Assembly: GCF_014191875.1 (NCBI RefSeq)
Contig: NZ_JACHXD010000005.1
Span: 186,001-250,000, forward strand
DNA: 64,000 bases
From: Pseudoduganella violacea
GTDB taxonomy: Bacteria > Pseudomonadota > Gammaproteobacteria > Burkholderiales > Burkholderiaceae_D
Reading direction: 5' to 3'
Shown here: in pieces, positions 1 to 8,744 of the stretch
Layout: each line of letters starts with the position of its first letter
Position numbering within the stretch: position 1 is the stretch's first letter
Position numbers and translations under genes: made by a program
Notes under the pieces: generated by a model
Databases searched by the model: none
Told to the model about the DNA's origin: nothing
The model's input: only the letters and a program-made list of their open reading frames with translations

Positions 1-1033
1 TGGCGGGCAGGAGGTTGCCGATATAGCGGATCACTGCCGGCACATTGCGCAGGTCGAACAGGAAGCCGGACAGCATCACCGAGGGCATGAAGCTGCTCAG
101 CAGTGCCGCCTGGCTGGCGAGGAACTGGTTGCGCGTGATGGCGGAGATCAGCAGTCCCATGCCGACGGCGACGAACAGGTAGAGCATGGAGCTCAGTAGG
201 AAGACCGCGAGCGAACCTTGCATCGGTACGCCGAACAGGAAACGCGCCGCCAGCAGGCAAAGCGCCAAGCCGCCCATGCCGACGCAGAAGTAGGGAATGA
301 TTTTGGCCAGCAGGATTTCCACCGGCCGCACGGGCGAGACGAACAGCGCTTCCAGCGTGCCGCGTTCCCATTCACGCGCCATGACGAGGGCGGTGAGAAA
401 GGCGCCGACCAGCGTCATGACCAGCACGATCAGGCCAGGCACCAGATACCAGGTGCTGGTGTTGGCGGCGTTGAACCACATGCGTTGCTCGATGCGGATG
501 CTGGCGCGCGCCGCCGGCGCCAGCGCTGCGTCGCCAGTCGCGTCGCCTGGACGGGACGCGGCGCGTTCGGCCTGGCGTTCGGGCCACTGCATCAGCGCCG
601 CACTGGCGTAGTTGAGGATGATGCTGGCGCGGCTGGCTTCCGAACCATGCACCAGCAGCTGGATGCGGGCATCGCCGCTGGCGAGCCGACGCGGGAAGTC
701 GGAGGGCACGCGCACGATGCCGTCGACGCGGCGTTCCTGCATCAACCTTTCCGCTTCATGCATCGAGGGCAGCAGCAGCGGCGAGAAGACCGGCGAGAGC
801 TGCAGGCTGGAGACGGCATCCATCGCGGCAGGCGAGCTGTCTTCCAGTACGATGGCGATGGGCGCGTTCTTCACGTCCAGCGACAGGCCGTAGCCGAAGA
901 TCAGGATCAGCATCATGGGCAGCGCCACGCCGATGGCCAAATTGCTGCTGTCGCGCAGCAGCTGCCGGAACTCCTTGCGCGTGAGCGCGATCAGGCGGCG
1001 CGCAAAACCGCCGGCGGATTGCCGGGCGTTCAT
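1..1033 (-). CDS. ABC-2 type transporter permease, partial (YbhS/YbhR-like)
   Basis: Inner-membrane permease of an ABC export system. The frame opens with ATG at 1033 and runs off the window's left edge, so the C-terminus is missing; 344 codons are present. The layout is typical of ABC-2 permeases: one membrane helix near residues 30-50, a periplasmic domain of about 140 residues, then hydrophobic helices from about residue 190 onward. The start overlaps the stop of the ATPase gene (ATGA), implying translational coupling. The order HlyD-like protein, double ATPase, permease matches E. coli ybhGFSR, and a CecR-like regulator lies divergently, which supports the same kind of system. A second permease probably follows outside the window. 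The substrate cannot be read from the sequence; drugs are suggested by the E. coli relatives. Confidence 0.85.
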   Translation of the reverse strand, partial: MNARQSAGGFARRLIALTRKEFRQLLRDSSNLAIGVALPMMLILIFGYGLSLDVKNAPIAIVLEDSSPAAMDAVSSLQLSPVFSPLLLPSMHEAERLMQERRVDGIVRVPSDFPRRLASGDARIQLLVHGSEASRASIILNYASAALMQWPERQAERAASRPGDATGDAALAPAARASIRIEQRMWFNAANTSTWYLVPGLIVLVMTLVGAFLTALVMAREWERGTLEALFVSPVRPVEILLAKIIPYFCVGMGGLALCLLAARFLFGVPMQGSLAVFLLSSMLYLFVAVGMGLLISAITRNQFLASQAALLSSFMPSVMLSGFLFDLRNVPAVIRYIGNLLPA

Positions 1034-2796
1034 GGCGCGGCCCCCGCGGCGTGACCGCCATTGCCGGCGCGGTTGCTTTCGACGATGGCGATGAAGGCTT
1101 GCTCCATATTGGCGGCGTCGCCGGCCTGGCGGCGCACCTCGGCCGGTGTGCCGATGGCCAGCAGGCGTCCGGCATCCTGGATCACGATGCGGTCGCAGTA
1201 CTCGGCTTCTTCCATGAAGTGCGTGGTGACGACAACCGTCACGCCAGCCTGCGACAGCGCCGTGATGCGGCGCCAGAATTCGCGGCGGGCGAGGGGATCG
1301 GCGCCGCTGGTGGGTTCGTCCAGAAACAGGATTTCCGGTTCGTGCAGCAGGCCGGCCGCCATGGCCAGGCGCTGTTTGAATCCGCCCGGCAGCAGGCCGC
1401 TTTGCCGCTCCTCCTGTCCATTTAACTGAAACTGCGCCAGCACCTCGCGGGTGCGCTCGCGCAGGCGCGCGCCGTGCAGGCCGTAGGCACCGCCGAAGAA
1501 AGCCAGGTTCTCGGCCACCGTCAGATTGCCGTACAGCGCGAACTTCTGCGCGACGTAGCCGATCTTCTGCCTGGCCTGGGCGCGCGCGTGGCGCAGGTTC
1601 AGTCCCGCCACCTGCAGAAAGCCGCTGCTGGCGGGCAGTAGGCCGCACAGCATGCGGAAGGTGGTGGTTTTACCCGCGCCATTCGGTCCCAGCAGACCAA
1701 AAATCTCGCCGCGCCGCACGCTGAAGCTGGTGCTGGCAACGGCCGTGAAGTCACCGAACTTGCGTACCAGGTCGCGCACTTCGATCACGGTCGACGCTTC
1801 ATTCGCTTCATCCACTTTGCTGCTGCGAGGCGGCGCAGTAGCCGTCTTGTCGGATGCGGCAGGATTATCCGACGCGCGCAATATCATCATGAAGCCGTCT
1901 TCCAATCTTGCCGCGACAGGGGTGACTTCTGCGTTCGCCAGCAAGGAGGAATGGTTCGTCCCGCCGCGTCCAATGAAGCGCACTTTGCCGCCTTCGGGGA
2001 CGGCATCGATGATGGCGCCGGACGCGTCGAGCAGGCGCGCCTGCAGTTCGCGAGCCGGCATTCCCGGCGGCGGCGCGGCACTGAAGCACAGGCCATCGGC
2101 GCGCCGGCGTATGGCGTCCGGCTCGCCCTGCGCGAGAATTCCGCCTTCGTGCAGCACAAAGACCTGGGCGCAGCGCTCCGCCTCGTCCATATACGAAGTG
2201 CTGACCAGCACCGACAGCTGTTCATCCTGCACCAATTGCTGCACGATCTGCCACAGCTCGCGGCGCGACAGCGGGTCCACGCCGACGGTCGGCTCATCGA
2301 GCAAAAGCAGTTCGGGCGAACGCACCAGGGTGCAGGCCAGTCCCAGTTTCTGTTTCATGCCGCCGGAAAGTTTGCCGGCGGGCCGCGAGGTAAAGCGCGC
2401 CAGGTCGGTCATCCGCAACAGGCGCTGGAAGCGCTCCTGCCGCACATCGCGCGGCACGCCGTGAAGGTCGGCGTACAGATCGAGATTTTCCTGTACGCTC
2501 AAATCCTCATACAGGCCAAAGCGCTGCGGCATATAGCTGATGCGGTCCTGCACCGCCTGCGGGTCGCGTCCCACGTCGATGCCCAGCACATGCAGGGAAC
2601 CCGATGTCGCTTGCAGCAGCCCCGCCGCCAGGCGCAGCAAGGTGGTCTTGCCCGCGCCATCCGGCCCGACCAAGGCCGTCAGCGCGGCGGACGGAATATC
2701 CAGGTTGATGCCGTTCAGCGCCACGCTGTCCTGCTTCGATCCCTTGAGCGGAAAGCGTTTGCACAGCTGCCGGGCGGAGAGGGCGCAGGCTGCCAT
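1030..2796 (-). CDS. ABC transporter ATP-binding protein with two nucleotide-binding domains (YbhF-like)
   Basis: Cytoplasmic ATPase that would power the adjacent permease. It is 588 aa and carries two full ABC domains in one chain. The first Walker A (GPDGAGKTT) is near residue 45, with signature LSGGMKQKL and Walker B LLLLDEPTVGVDP. The second Walker A (GPNGAGKTT) is near residue 370, with a degenerate signature LPGGFKQRL and Walker B ILFLDEPTSGADP. A linker of about 100 residues joins them. The ATG at 2796 is chosen because it begins just before the first ABC domain and lies 2 nt after the stop of the membrane fusion gene; upstream in-frame codons only overlap that gene. The tandem arrangement is that of YbhF/YhiH proteins. 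It is followed by a 4-nt overlap with the permease gene. Confidence 0.93.
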   Translation of the reverse strand: MAACALSARQLCKRFPLKGSKQDSVALNGINLDIPSAALTALVGPDGAGKTTLLRLAAGLLQATSGSLHVLGIDVGRDPQAVQDRISYMPQRFGLYEDLSVQENLDLYADLHGVPRDVRQERFQRLLRMTDLARFTSRPAGKLSGGMKQKLGLACTLVRSPELLLLDEPTVGVDPLSRRELWQIVQQLVQDEQLSVLVSTSYMDEAERCAQVFVLHEGGILAQGEPDAIRRRADGLCFSAAPPPGMPARELQARLLDASGAIIDAVPEGGKVRFIGRGGTNHSSLLANAEVTPVAARLEDGFMMILRASDNPAASDKTATAPPRSSKVDEANEASTVIEVRDLVRKFGDFTAVASTSFSVRRGEIFGLLGPNGAGKTTTFRMLCGLLPASSGFLQVAGLNLRHARAQARQKIGYVAQKFALYGNLTVAENLAFFGGAYGLHGARLRERTREVLAQFQLNGQEERQSGLLPGGFKQRLAMAAGLLHEPEILFLDEPTSGADPLARREFWRRITALSQAGVTVVVTTHFMEEAEYCDRIVIQDAGRLLAIGTPAEVRRQAGDAANMEQAFIAIVESNRAGNGGHAAGAAP

Positions 2797-2798
2797 GG

Positions 2799-3794
2799 TC
2801 AGCGCTCCGCGCCGTCCTGTTTGGCGATGCGGACGGTGGCTGGCATGCCCAGACGCAGGCGGTCGGCCTTGTCCTCGGCCTGCACGCGCACTTCGTACAC
2901 CAGCGCCGTGCGCAGCTCCTCGGTCTGCACCGTTTTCGGCGTGAATTCGGCGCTGGAGGAAATGAAGCCGACCTTGCCCGGCAGCGTCTCGCCCGGCAGA
3001 CTGTCGATGGCGATGCGGGCCGCCATGCCGGGACGGATGCGACCCAGATCGGCCTCGCTCACGTAAGCGCGTATCCACTTCGGATTGTTGATCGCCAGCG
3101 TGTACACGGGCCGCTGCGGCGACGCCATATCGCCCGGCTCCAGCAGCCGCGCGCGCACCACCGCGTCGATGGGCGCCTTCAACTGCGCCTCGCCAAGCTG
3201 GTGCTGCAATAGCGCCGCGTCGGCGTTGGCCGCATCCAGCAGGGCGCTCGCCTGCGCGATGTCCTCGTTGCGCGGACCGTTCTGCACCAGCTGCTGCGCC
3301 TTGCGCGCGCTGTCCAGCTGGGCCAGGGCCGTTTTGTAGCGGGCACGGACGGTATCGACTTCCTGCTGGCTGACTGCGCGCCGTTCCAGCGCCTCGTAGC
3401 GGTCCTGCTGCTGCTTGGCCAGATCCACTTCGGCCTGGGCCGCCGTGGTGGCGGCGCGTGCCTGGCCCAACTCCTCCGGACGGCTGCCCGCGCGCAAGCG
3501 GCGCAAGACCTGCTGCTGCGCCTCGGCCTGGGCGCGCGCCTGCGCCAGCCGCAGATTCAGGGTGCGCGTATCGAGTTCGCCCAGCACCTGGCCGGCGCGC
3601 ACCTGCTCTCCTTCCTGCACCAGCAGGCGGGCGATGCGTTCGCTGCCGTTGAAGGCCAGCGCCACCTGGCGCAGATCGACATTCCCATGCAGGACCAGTT
3701 CCGTGCCGCTGCGCGCCGGCCGCTGCGCATACCAGGCCGCGCCTGCGGCAAGGCCCAGCAGGGCGATAGCGGCGATAACGATCTTCTTGCTCAT
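2799..3794 (-). CDS. HlyD-family membrane fusion protein (YbhG-like)
   Basis: Periplasmic adaptor of the ABC export system, 331 aa. An N-terminal hydrophobic anchor (about residues 3-20) is followed by a biotinyl-lipoyl-like half (VQEGEQVRAGQVLGELD), a long Ala/Gln/Arg-rich coiled-coil hairpin (about residues 70-170), the second lipoyl half (LKAPIDAVVRARLLEPGD), and a beta-barrel region with SEADLGRIRPGM. Such proteins bridge an inner-membrane transporter to the outer membrane. The start at 3794 is preferred over one 39 nt upstream because AAGG sits about 9 nt before it, while the intermediate ATG abuts that AAGG. It is first in the operon and is transcribed away from the TetR-type gene. Confidence 0.9.
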   Translation of the reverse strand: MSKKIVIAAIALLGLAAGAAWYAQRPARSGTELVLHGNVDLRQVALAFNGSERIARLLVQEGEQVRAGQVLGELDTRTLNLRLAQARAQAEAQQQVLRRLRAGSRPEELGQARAATTAAQAEVDLAKQQQDRYEALERRAVSQQEVDTVRARYKTALAQLDSARKAQQLVQNGPRNEDIAQASALLDAANADAALLQHQLGEAQLKAPIDAVVRARLLEPGDMASPQRPVYTLAINNPKWIRAYVSEADLGRIRPGMAARIAIDSLPGETLPGKVGFISSSAEFTPKTVQTEELRTALVYEVRVQAEDKADRLRLGMPATVRIAKQDGAER

Positions 3795-3857
3795 TACGGG
3801 CATCCTTAAGCGATGTGCTGATTTTATAGGCATATTACATTAAATTGAAATTTGAAT

Positions 3858-3886
3858 TTGAATTTATTTGCGTAGTGCGCGATACT
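3858..3886 (+). promoter_or_regulatory. putative promoter of the TetR gene inside an AT-rich repeat tract
   Basis: TTGAAT (3858-3863), a 17-nt spacer and GATACT (3881-3886) form a plausible sigma-70 promoter for the rightward gene. The -35 lies in an AT-rich tract (about 3838-3869) with repeated TTTGAA units. The tract sits between the divergent transporter operon and its likely regulator, where an operator for the TetR-type protein would be expected. No perfect palindrome was found. Confidence 0.4.
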
Positions 3887-3902
3887 TCAGACTCTGGCTA
3901 CA

Positions 3903-4583
3903 ATGCTGCCCATGCCGACTTCCATGCGAAAACCATCTCCCGCGCCATCGCGCACCGCCCGCCAGGATGGTGATGCCACCCGCCAGACCCTGCTCGATAT
4001 GGCCGGGCAGGTCTTCGCCGAGCGCGGTTTCGCCGACGCCACCAGCAAGGAAATCTGCAGCCGCGCCGGCACCAATATCGCCGCCGTGAACTACCATTTC
4101 GGCGGCCGCGAGCAGCTATATGAGGCGGTGCTGGTGGAAGCGCACCACCATTTGCTGCGGCTGGAAGAGATGCTGGCGGTGGCCGGCGCCGAGCTGGCGC
4201 CGCGCGAGAAACTGCGCGCCATCCTGCGCGGCGTGGTGCAGCGCGCGGCGGGACCGGACGCGCACTGGAGCGCGCGCGTGATGATCCGCGAGCTGCTGGC
4301 GCCGACGGCGTATGCGCCGGCGTTGGTGCATAAGGCGATCGCACCCAAGGCCATGGTCATGCTGGGCATCGTCAGCGAAATTCTCGACCTGCCGCCCGAC
4401 AGTCCCGGCCTGCAGCGCGGGCTGTTCTTCCTGATGGCGCCCTGCCTGTCGCTGCTGATGGCGCCGCGCGCCATGCGCGAAGATGTGTTCCCGGCCCTGG
4501 GCAATGATCTGGACGCCCTGACCGACGATATGTTGAGCTACGCCCTGGCCGGACTCGATGCGCTCGCGGCGCGCTACCGATAA
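3903..4583 (+). CDS. TetR/AcrR family regulator, CecR (YbiH)-like
   Basis: DNA-binding repressor, 226 aa. The N-terminal TetR helix-turn-helix spans about residues 20-70 (RQTLLDMAGQVFAERGF, then TSKEICSRAGTNIAAVNYHF). The C-terminal domain resembles the DUF1956 ligand domain of CecR. In E. coli, CecR controls ybhGFSR, and here the gene lies divergent from a ybhGF-like operon, so it probably regulates that operon in response to an export substrate. ATGs at 3903, 3912 and 3924 are all possible. None has a clear Shine-Dalgarno sequence, and the predicted transcription start (about 3893) would leave a very short leader. The gene converges on the NhaR-like gene. Confidence 0.88.
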   Translation: MLPMPTSMRKPSPAPSRTARQDGDATRQTLLDMAGQVFAERGFADATSKEICSRAGTNIAAVNYHFGGREQLYEAVLVEAHHHLLRLEEMLAVAGAELAPREKLRAILRGVVQRAAGPDAHWSARVMIRELLAPTAYAPALVHKAIAPKAMVMLGIVSEILDLPPDSPGLQRGLFFLMAPCLSLLMAPRAMREDVFPALGNDLDALTDDMLSYALAGLDALAARYR

Positions 4584-4605
4584 AACGTGGTCTGTCCCCG
4601 GTTGT

Positions 4606-5508
4606 TCAGGCAAACAAGCCGCTGTGGGTGGCCTGCAGCAGCGCTTCCACGGCGGGATGCTTGATGCGGCGCTCGCTGGAAATGGCGTAGAACTGCTCGC
4701 GCAGTTCGGGCGCGTTGCCCACCAGGACCGCGCCGAACTGCTCCTTGAGGTCCGAGGCCAGCGCCGAGGGCGCGAAGAACAGACCTAGGCCATTGCGGCC
4801 GAAAGTGTTCAGCATCGCATTATCCTCAAACTCACCCACCACATCGGGCTGCACCTCATGGTCGAGCAGCCACTTGTCGATGCGCCCGCGCAGGGCGTTG
4901 TTCCGCGTCGGCAGCAGCAGCGGCGCGCCCGTCAGGCTGTGCGGGAAATTGCGCTGGTATTTGCGCGCCAGCTTCGGCGCGCCGAATAGCTGCATCTCGC
5001 TTTCGCCCAGCAGGTGGCTGAACACGCGCAGGCTGGCCGTGGCGCGGATCGAGCGGTCGGTCAGCACCACGTCCAGCTTGTGCAGGGCCAGATCGGCCAG
5101 CAGCGAGTCGAATTCGTCTTCCAGGCAAACCAGCTTGACCTTCACCTTCATATTCATCGACGCCTGCAGCAGGCGATAGGCGATCAGCTTGGGCAGCGAA
5201 TCGGAAATGCCGACCGTCAGCCGCATCTTGCCCGCGTCGCTTTCCTGCAGCGCCTCCTGCATGCGGTCGCCCAGCTCGAAAATCTGCTCGGCATAGGTAA
5301 GGGCGACGCGGCCTGTTTCGGTCGGCACCAGGCGGCGTCCCTGCTGGGTCAGCAGCGATTTGCCGATCGACTGTTCCAGCGCCGCGATCTGGGTGCTGAC
5401 CGTCTGAATCGCCAATCCCAGCCGCTCGGCAGCGCGCGTGACGCTGCCTTCCGCCGCCACCACGCGGAAGAAATACAGGTGGCGGAAGTTCAGTCCTGTT
5501 GTTTTCAT
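4606..5508 (-). CDS. LysR-family regulator, NhaR-like
   Basis: Transcription regulator, 300 aa. The winged helix-turn-helix is at the extreme N-terminus (LNFRHLYFFRVVAAEGSVTR, then AAERLGLAIQTVSTQIAALE), followed by a periplasmic-binding-like effector domain. The wording LNFRHLYFFRVVAAEGS, a leucine/glutamine-rich linker, and the effector segment with DRS and LLLPTRNNALR resemble NhaR, the activator of the sodium/proton antiporter gene nhaA in enterobacteria. No nhaA is present nearby. The neighbour across a 100-bp divergent gap is the DUF475 TerC-like membrane gene, so that gene or the whole ter module is the most likely target here. The subfamily name is moderately certain; LysR membership is certain. 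Confidence 0.85.
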   Translation of the reverse strand: MKTTGLNFRHLYFFRVVAAEGSVTRAAERLGLAIQTVSTQIAALEQSIGKSLLTQQGRRLVPTETGRVALTYAEQIFELGDRMQEALQESDAGKMRLTVGISDSLPKLIAYRLLQASMNMKVKVKLVCLEDEFDSLLADLALHKLDVVLTDRSIRATASLRVFSHLLGESEMQLFGAPKLARKYQRNFPHSLTGAPLLLPTRNNALRGRIDKWLLDHEVQPDVVGEFEDNAMLNTFGRNGLGLFFAPSALASDLKEQFGAVLVGNAPELREQFYAISSERRIKHPAVEALLQATHSGLFA

Positions 5509-5611
5509 TTTCGATTTTTCCGAAGTAATACTTCAATTATCTTCTATTTTTCAAATCACAGGTTTTCTCTACACTGCATGACATCGATCAAAACAAGAAA
5601 GGGTTCTAGTG

Positions 5612-6661
5612 ATGAAACACTTCAGGATTTCATTCCTGGTGACTTTCATCTGTCTTGCTGTCGCAGGGTGGTGGGGTTACCAATCGGCCGGCTGGTCCGG
5701 TGCGCTGACGGCGCTGGGTATCGCCGTCATTCTGGGCGTGATGGAAGTCTCGCTCTCTTTCGACAACGCGGTGGTGAACGCCTCCGTGCTGAAGACCTGG
5801 GACGCTTTCTGGCAAAAGCTCTTCCTCGGCGTGGGCATCATCATCGCGGTGTTCGGCATGCGCTTGCTGTTCCCGCTGGTGATTGTGGCCGTGGCGGCCG
5901 ACATCAGCATCTTCGATGTGTGGACGCTGGCGCTGAACGATCCGAAAACGTATTCGAAGCACCTGACCGATCACCACGCTGAAGTGGCGGCATTCGGCGG
6001 CATCTTCCTGCTGCTGGTGTTCCTGAACTTCCTGCTGGATCACGAGAAGGAAATGCACTGGCTGGGTAACGTCGAGAAGAAACTCGGCTCGCTGGGCAAG
6101 GTGTCCTCGATCGCGGTGATGGTGGCCATGGGCGTGCTGCTCGGTTCCCTGTCGCTGGTGGCGGAAGGCCAGAAGCTGGTGGTGCTGGTCTCGGGTATGT
6201 GGGGCATCCTGGTCTACGTCGGCGTGGATGCGATCAGCAACCTGCTGGAGAAGGAAGAAGAAGGCTCGAATGTGGGCGATATGGTGAAGCGCGGCGGTAT
6301 TGGCGGCTTCCTCTACCTGGAAGTGCTGGATGCCTCCTTCAGCTTCGACGGCGTGATCGGCGCGTTCGCCATCACCTCCGATGTCGTGATCATCATGCTG
6401 GGCCTGGCGATTGGCGCGATGTTCGTCCGCTCGATGACGGTGTATCTGGTGCACAAAGGCACGCTCGATCAATACGTGTATCTGGAGCACGGCGCGCACT
6501 ACGCCATCGGCATTCTGGCGGTGATCATGCTGGCGAGTATGAAGTTCCATATTCCCGAAATCTTCACCGGCCTGATTGGTGTGGCCTTCATCCTGGCCTC
6601 GCTCTGGTCCTCGGTGCGATACCGGAAAAAACAGGAAGCCCTGGCGCTGAAAGCAGCGTAA
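5612..6661 (+). CDS. DUF475 family (TerC-like) integral membrane protein
   Basis: Polytopic inner-membrane protein, 349 aa, of the TerC/DUF475 type. Several hydrophobic helices are visible (GALTALGIAVILGVMEVSL, LFLGVGIIIAVFGMRLLFPL, FGGIFLLLVFLNFLLD and others). Conserved acidic and asparagine residues lie inside helices (SLSFDNAVVN near residue 50, ASFSFDGVIGAFAIT near 250), as in TerC proteins, where they are thought to bind metal. TerC-type proteins act with TerD proteins in tellurite resistance and envelope stress, and some export manganese. The ATG at 5612 is preferred over the GTG just before it because AAAGGG lies 8 nt upstream. It leads a same-strand module with two TerD family proteins. 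Confidence 0.88.
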   Translation: MKHFRISFLVTFICLAVAGWWGYQSAGWSGALTALGIAVILGVMEVSLSFDNAVVNASVLKTWDAFWQKLFLGVGIIIAVFGMRLLFPLVIVAVAADISIFDVWTLALNDPKTYSKHLTDHHAEVAAFGGIFLLLVFLNFLLDHEKEMHWLGNVEKKLGSLGKVSSIAVMVAMGVLLGSLSLVAEGQKLVVLVSGMWGILVYVGVDAISNLLEKEEEGSNVGDMVKRGGIGGFLYLEVLDASFSFDGVIGAFAITSDVVIIMLGLAIGAMFVRSMTVYLVHKGTLDQYVYLEHGAHYAIGILAVIMLASMKFHIPEIFTGLIGVAFILASLWSSVRYRKKQEALALKAA

Positions 6662-6752
6662 GGGCGGTAAGAAAAGCGCGGCGTGCGATATACGACACCG
6701 GCACGCTGCGCATGTAGTAAGGGTGTCACAACCAACCAAGGAGAAGTAAATC

Positions 6753-7328
6753 ATGGCAATCAGTCTGCAAAAAGGTGGCAACGTCAATCTGAGCAAAGAA
6801 GCACCTGGCCTGTCCAAACTGGTCGTGGGTCTGGGATGGGATGTGCGCAACACCGACGGCGCTGCTTTCGATATCGACAGCTCGGCCTTCCTGCTGAAAG
6901 TGGACGGCAAAGTGCGCAACGATCTGGACTTCGTTTTCTACAACAACCTGAAATCGCAGGACCAGTCGGTGGCCCACTCGGGCGACAACCGCACCGGCGC
7001 CGGCGATGGCGACGACGAAACCGTCAGCATCGATCTGGGCAAGGTGCCGGCCGACGTGGAACGCATCGCAGTGTGCGTGACCATCCACGAAGCCGACGCC
7101 CGCCGCCAGAACTTCGGCCAGGTGCAGAAAGCCTTCGTGCGCTGCGTGAACGCCGCCACCAACGGCGAAATCGCCCGCTACGACCTGTCGGAAGACGGCT
7201 CCACCGAAACCGCGCTGGTGTTCGGCGAGGTATACCGCAACAACGGCGATTGGAAATTCAAGGCCGTTGGCCAGGGCTACAAAGGCGGTCTGGGCGCGCT
7301 GGCTTCGAACTTCGGCGTAGGCGTTTAA
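6753..7328 (+). CDS. TerD family calcium-binding stress protein
   Basis: Cytoplasmic TerD-domain protein, 191 aa, full length for the family. The hallmark acidic loop [13 protein letters not shown] is near residues 77-89, and DIDSSAFLL lies in the first beta-sandwich half; these acidic clusters bind calcium in characterised TerD proteins. These proteins belong to the tellurite-resistance/stress (ter) system, working with TerC membrane proteins. AAGGAG lies 8 nt before the start. The gene follows the TerC-like gene by 91 nt and precedes the AIM24-like gene by 2 nt, so the last three genes are probably co-transcribed. It differs from the second TerD protein downstream by an early duplication, judging from limited identity outside the loop. 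Confidence 0.93.
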   Translation: MAISLQKGGNVNLSKEAPGLSKLVVGLGWDVRNTDGAAFDIDSSAFLLKVDGKVRNDLDFVFYNNLKSQDQSVAHSGDNRTGAGDGDDETVSIDLGKVPADVERIAVCVTIHEADARRQNFGQVQKAFVRCVNAATNGEIARYDLSEDGSTETALVFGEVYRNNGDWKFKAVGQGYKGGLGALASNFGVGV

Positions 7329-7330
7329 TC

Positions 7331-8029
7331 ATGGCGACATTCACCGTAACCGGCAGCGAAGATCCCTTCCTGCATGTGTCGCTGCGCCAGGGCGAGAAGA
7401 TTTATTGCGAATCGGACGCCATGGTGATGATGGAATCCGCGCTTGAGCTGAAAGGCAAGATGAGCGGTGGCCTGGGCAGTGCGCTGATGCGCACCTTTGC
7501 CAACGGCGAATCCTTCTTCCAGCAACATATCGAGGCAGTACGCGGCGACGGTGATTGTCTGCTGTCGCCGACCCTGCCGGGCGCCATGCAAGTGATCGAC
7601 GTCGGCCCGCAGCAGTACATGCTGAGCGACGGCGCCTTCGTCGCCGCCACCTTCGGCGTCGACCTGAAAGTGCGCACGCAGAACGTGGGCAATGCCCTGT
7701 TCGGCCAGAGCGGCGGTTTCTTCATCACCGAAACCGCCGGCAGCGGCCAACTGGCAGTGTCGGGCTTCGGCTCCCTGTTCCAGCTGGACGTCACGGCAGG
7801 CAAGGACGTGGTGATCGACAACGCCCACGTCGTTTGCTGGGACAGCTCGCTGCGCTACGAAATCTCGGTGGCGACGGGCGGCGGCGGAGGCCTGTTCAGC
7901 AATCTGGTGAACAGCGTGACGAGCGGCGAAGGCATGGTGCTGCGCTTCTCGGGCCAGGGCAAGGTGCTGATCTGCTCGCGCAACCGCAGTTCCTTCGTTG
8001 GCTGGTTAAGCAGCCAGCGCAAGCAGTAA
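7331..8029 (+). CDS. AIM24 / TIGR00266 family protein
   Basis: A 232-aa protein of the AIM24-like beta-sandwich family (TIGR00266), whose biochemical role is unknown. It is glycine-rich with alternating hydrophobic strands (LKGKMSGGLGSALMR, FITETAGSGQLAVSGFG) and a C-terminal GGGGGLFSNLVNSVTSGEG segment typical of the family. No signal peptide is visible. The start at 7331 lies two bases after the stop of the TerD gene, with no room for an upstream start. Its placement between two TerD genes suggests it belongs to the ter stress module; such proteins recur near ter genes, but a mechanistic link is not established. Confidence 0.85.
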   Translation: MATFTVTGSEDPFLHVSLRQGEKIYCESDAMVMMESALELKGKMSGGLGSALMRTFANGESFFQQHIEAVRGDGDCLLSPTLPGAMQVIDVGPQQYMLSDGAFVAATFGVDLKVRTQNVGNALFGQSGGFFITETAGSGQLAVSGFGSLFQLDVTAGKDVVIDNAHVVCWDSSLRYEISVATGGGGGLFSNLVNSVTSGEGMVLRFSGQGKVLICSRNRSSFVGWLSSQRKQ

Positions 8030-8048
8030 TTTGAATTAAGGAGTAAAC

Positions 8049-8630
8049 ATGTCTGTCAATCTGCAAAAAGGCCAGAAGATCTCGCTGGAGAAGGAAGCTG
8101 GCCAGTCCCTGAACCATGTGGCCATGGGCCTGGGCTGGGATGCGGTCAAGAGCAAGGGCTTCCTCGGCTTCGGTTCCAAGAGCGCCGACATCGACCTGGA
8201 CGCCTCCTGCGTCCTGTTCGACGACGCCAACCGCCCGCTGGACGTGGTCTGGTTCCGCCAACTGAAAAGCCGTGACGGCAGCGTCTTCCACACCGGCGAC
8301 AACCGCACCGGCGCCGGCGATGGCGACGACGAGCAAATCAACGTCACGCTGGGCCAGGTGCCCGAGCACGTGAAGAGCATCGTCTTCACCGTCAACAGCT
8401 TCACCGGCCAAAGCTTCTCGCAAGTGGATAACGCCTACTGCCGCCTGGTGAACGCCAACAACGGCAAAGAAGTCGCGCGCTTCAACCTGTCGGTGCAAGG
8501 CTCGCACTCGGCCCAGATCATGGCCAAGCTGTATCGCCACAACGGCGAATGGAAAATGCACGCCATCGGCGAAAACGGCACCGGCCGCACCTTCGATGAC
8601 CTGATGCCGCAGATCGCCGCGCATCTGTAA
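8049..8630 (+). CDS. TerD family protein (TerZ/TerX-like)
   Basis: Second TerD-domain protein of the module, 193 aa. It has the same acidic calcium loop [13 protein letters not shown] (near residues 79-91) and a DIDLDASCVLFDD segment near residue 55. It carries a basic insertion, VKSKGFLGFGSKSA, that the first TerD protein lacks. AAGGAG stands 7 nt before the ATG. The gene begins 19 nt after the AIM24-like gene and is followed by a strong terminator, so it ends the unit. The exact Ter letter cannot be assigned from sequence alone. Confidence 0.92.
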   Translation: MSVNLQKGQKISLEKEAGQSLNHVAMGLGWDAVKSKGFLGFGSKSADIDLDASCVLFDDANRPLDVVWFRQLKSRDGSVFHTGDNRTGAGDGDDEQINVTLGQVPEHVKSIVFTVNSFTGQSFSQVDNAYCRLVNANNGKEVARFNLSVQGSHSAQIMAKLYRHNGEWKMHAIGENGTGRTFDDLMPQIAAHL

Positions 8631-8698
8631 GGAATGCAAAGCAAGTAAATAAATCGTAAAGAGTTTCACAAGCGCCGACCCCATGGCGTCTTCTTTTG

Positions 8699-8731
8699 CG
8701 GCGGTTCCGGCAACGGGATCGCCGTTTTTTT
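8699..8731 (+). terminator. Rho-independent terminator of the ter module
   Basis: A 10-bp stem with two G-U wobbles (8699-8708 with 8715-8724), loop GGCAAC, then seven T residues (8725-8731). It stands about 70 nt after the last ter gene. Confidence 0.9.
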
Positions 8732-8744
8732 ATCCCCGCAGCGT

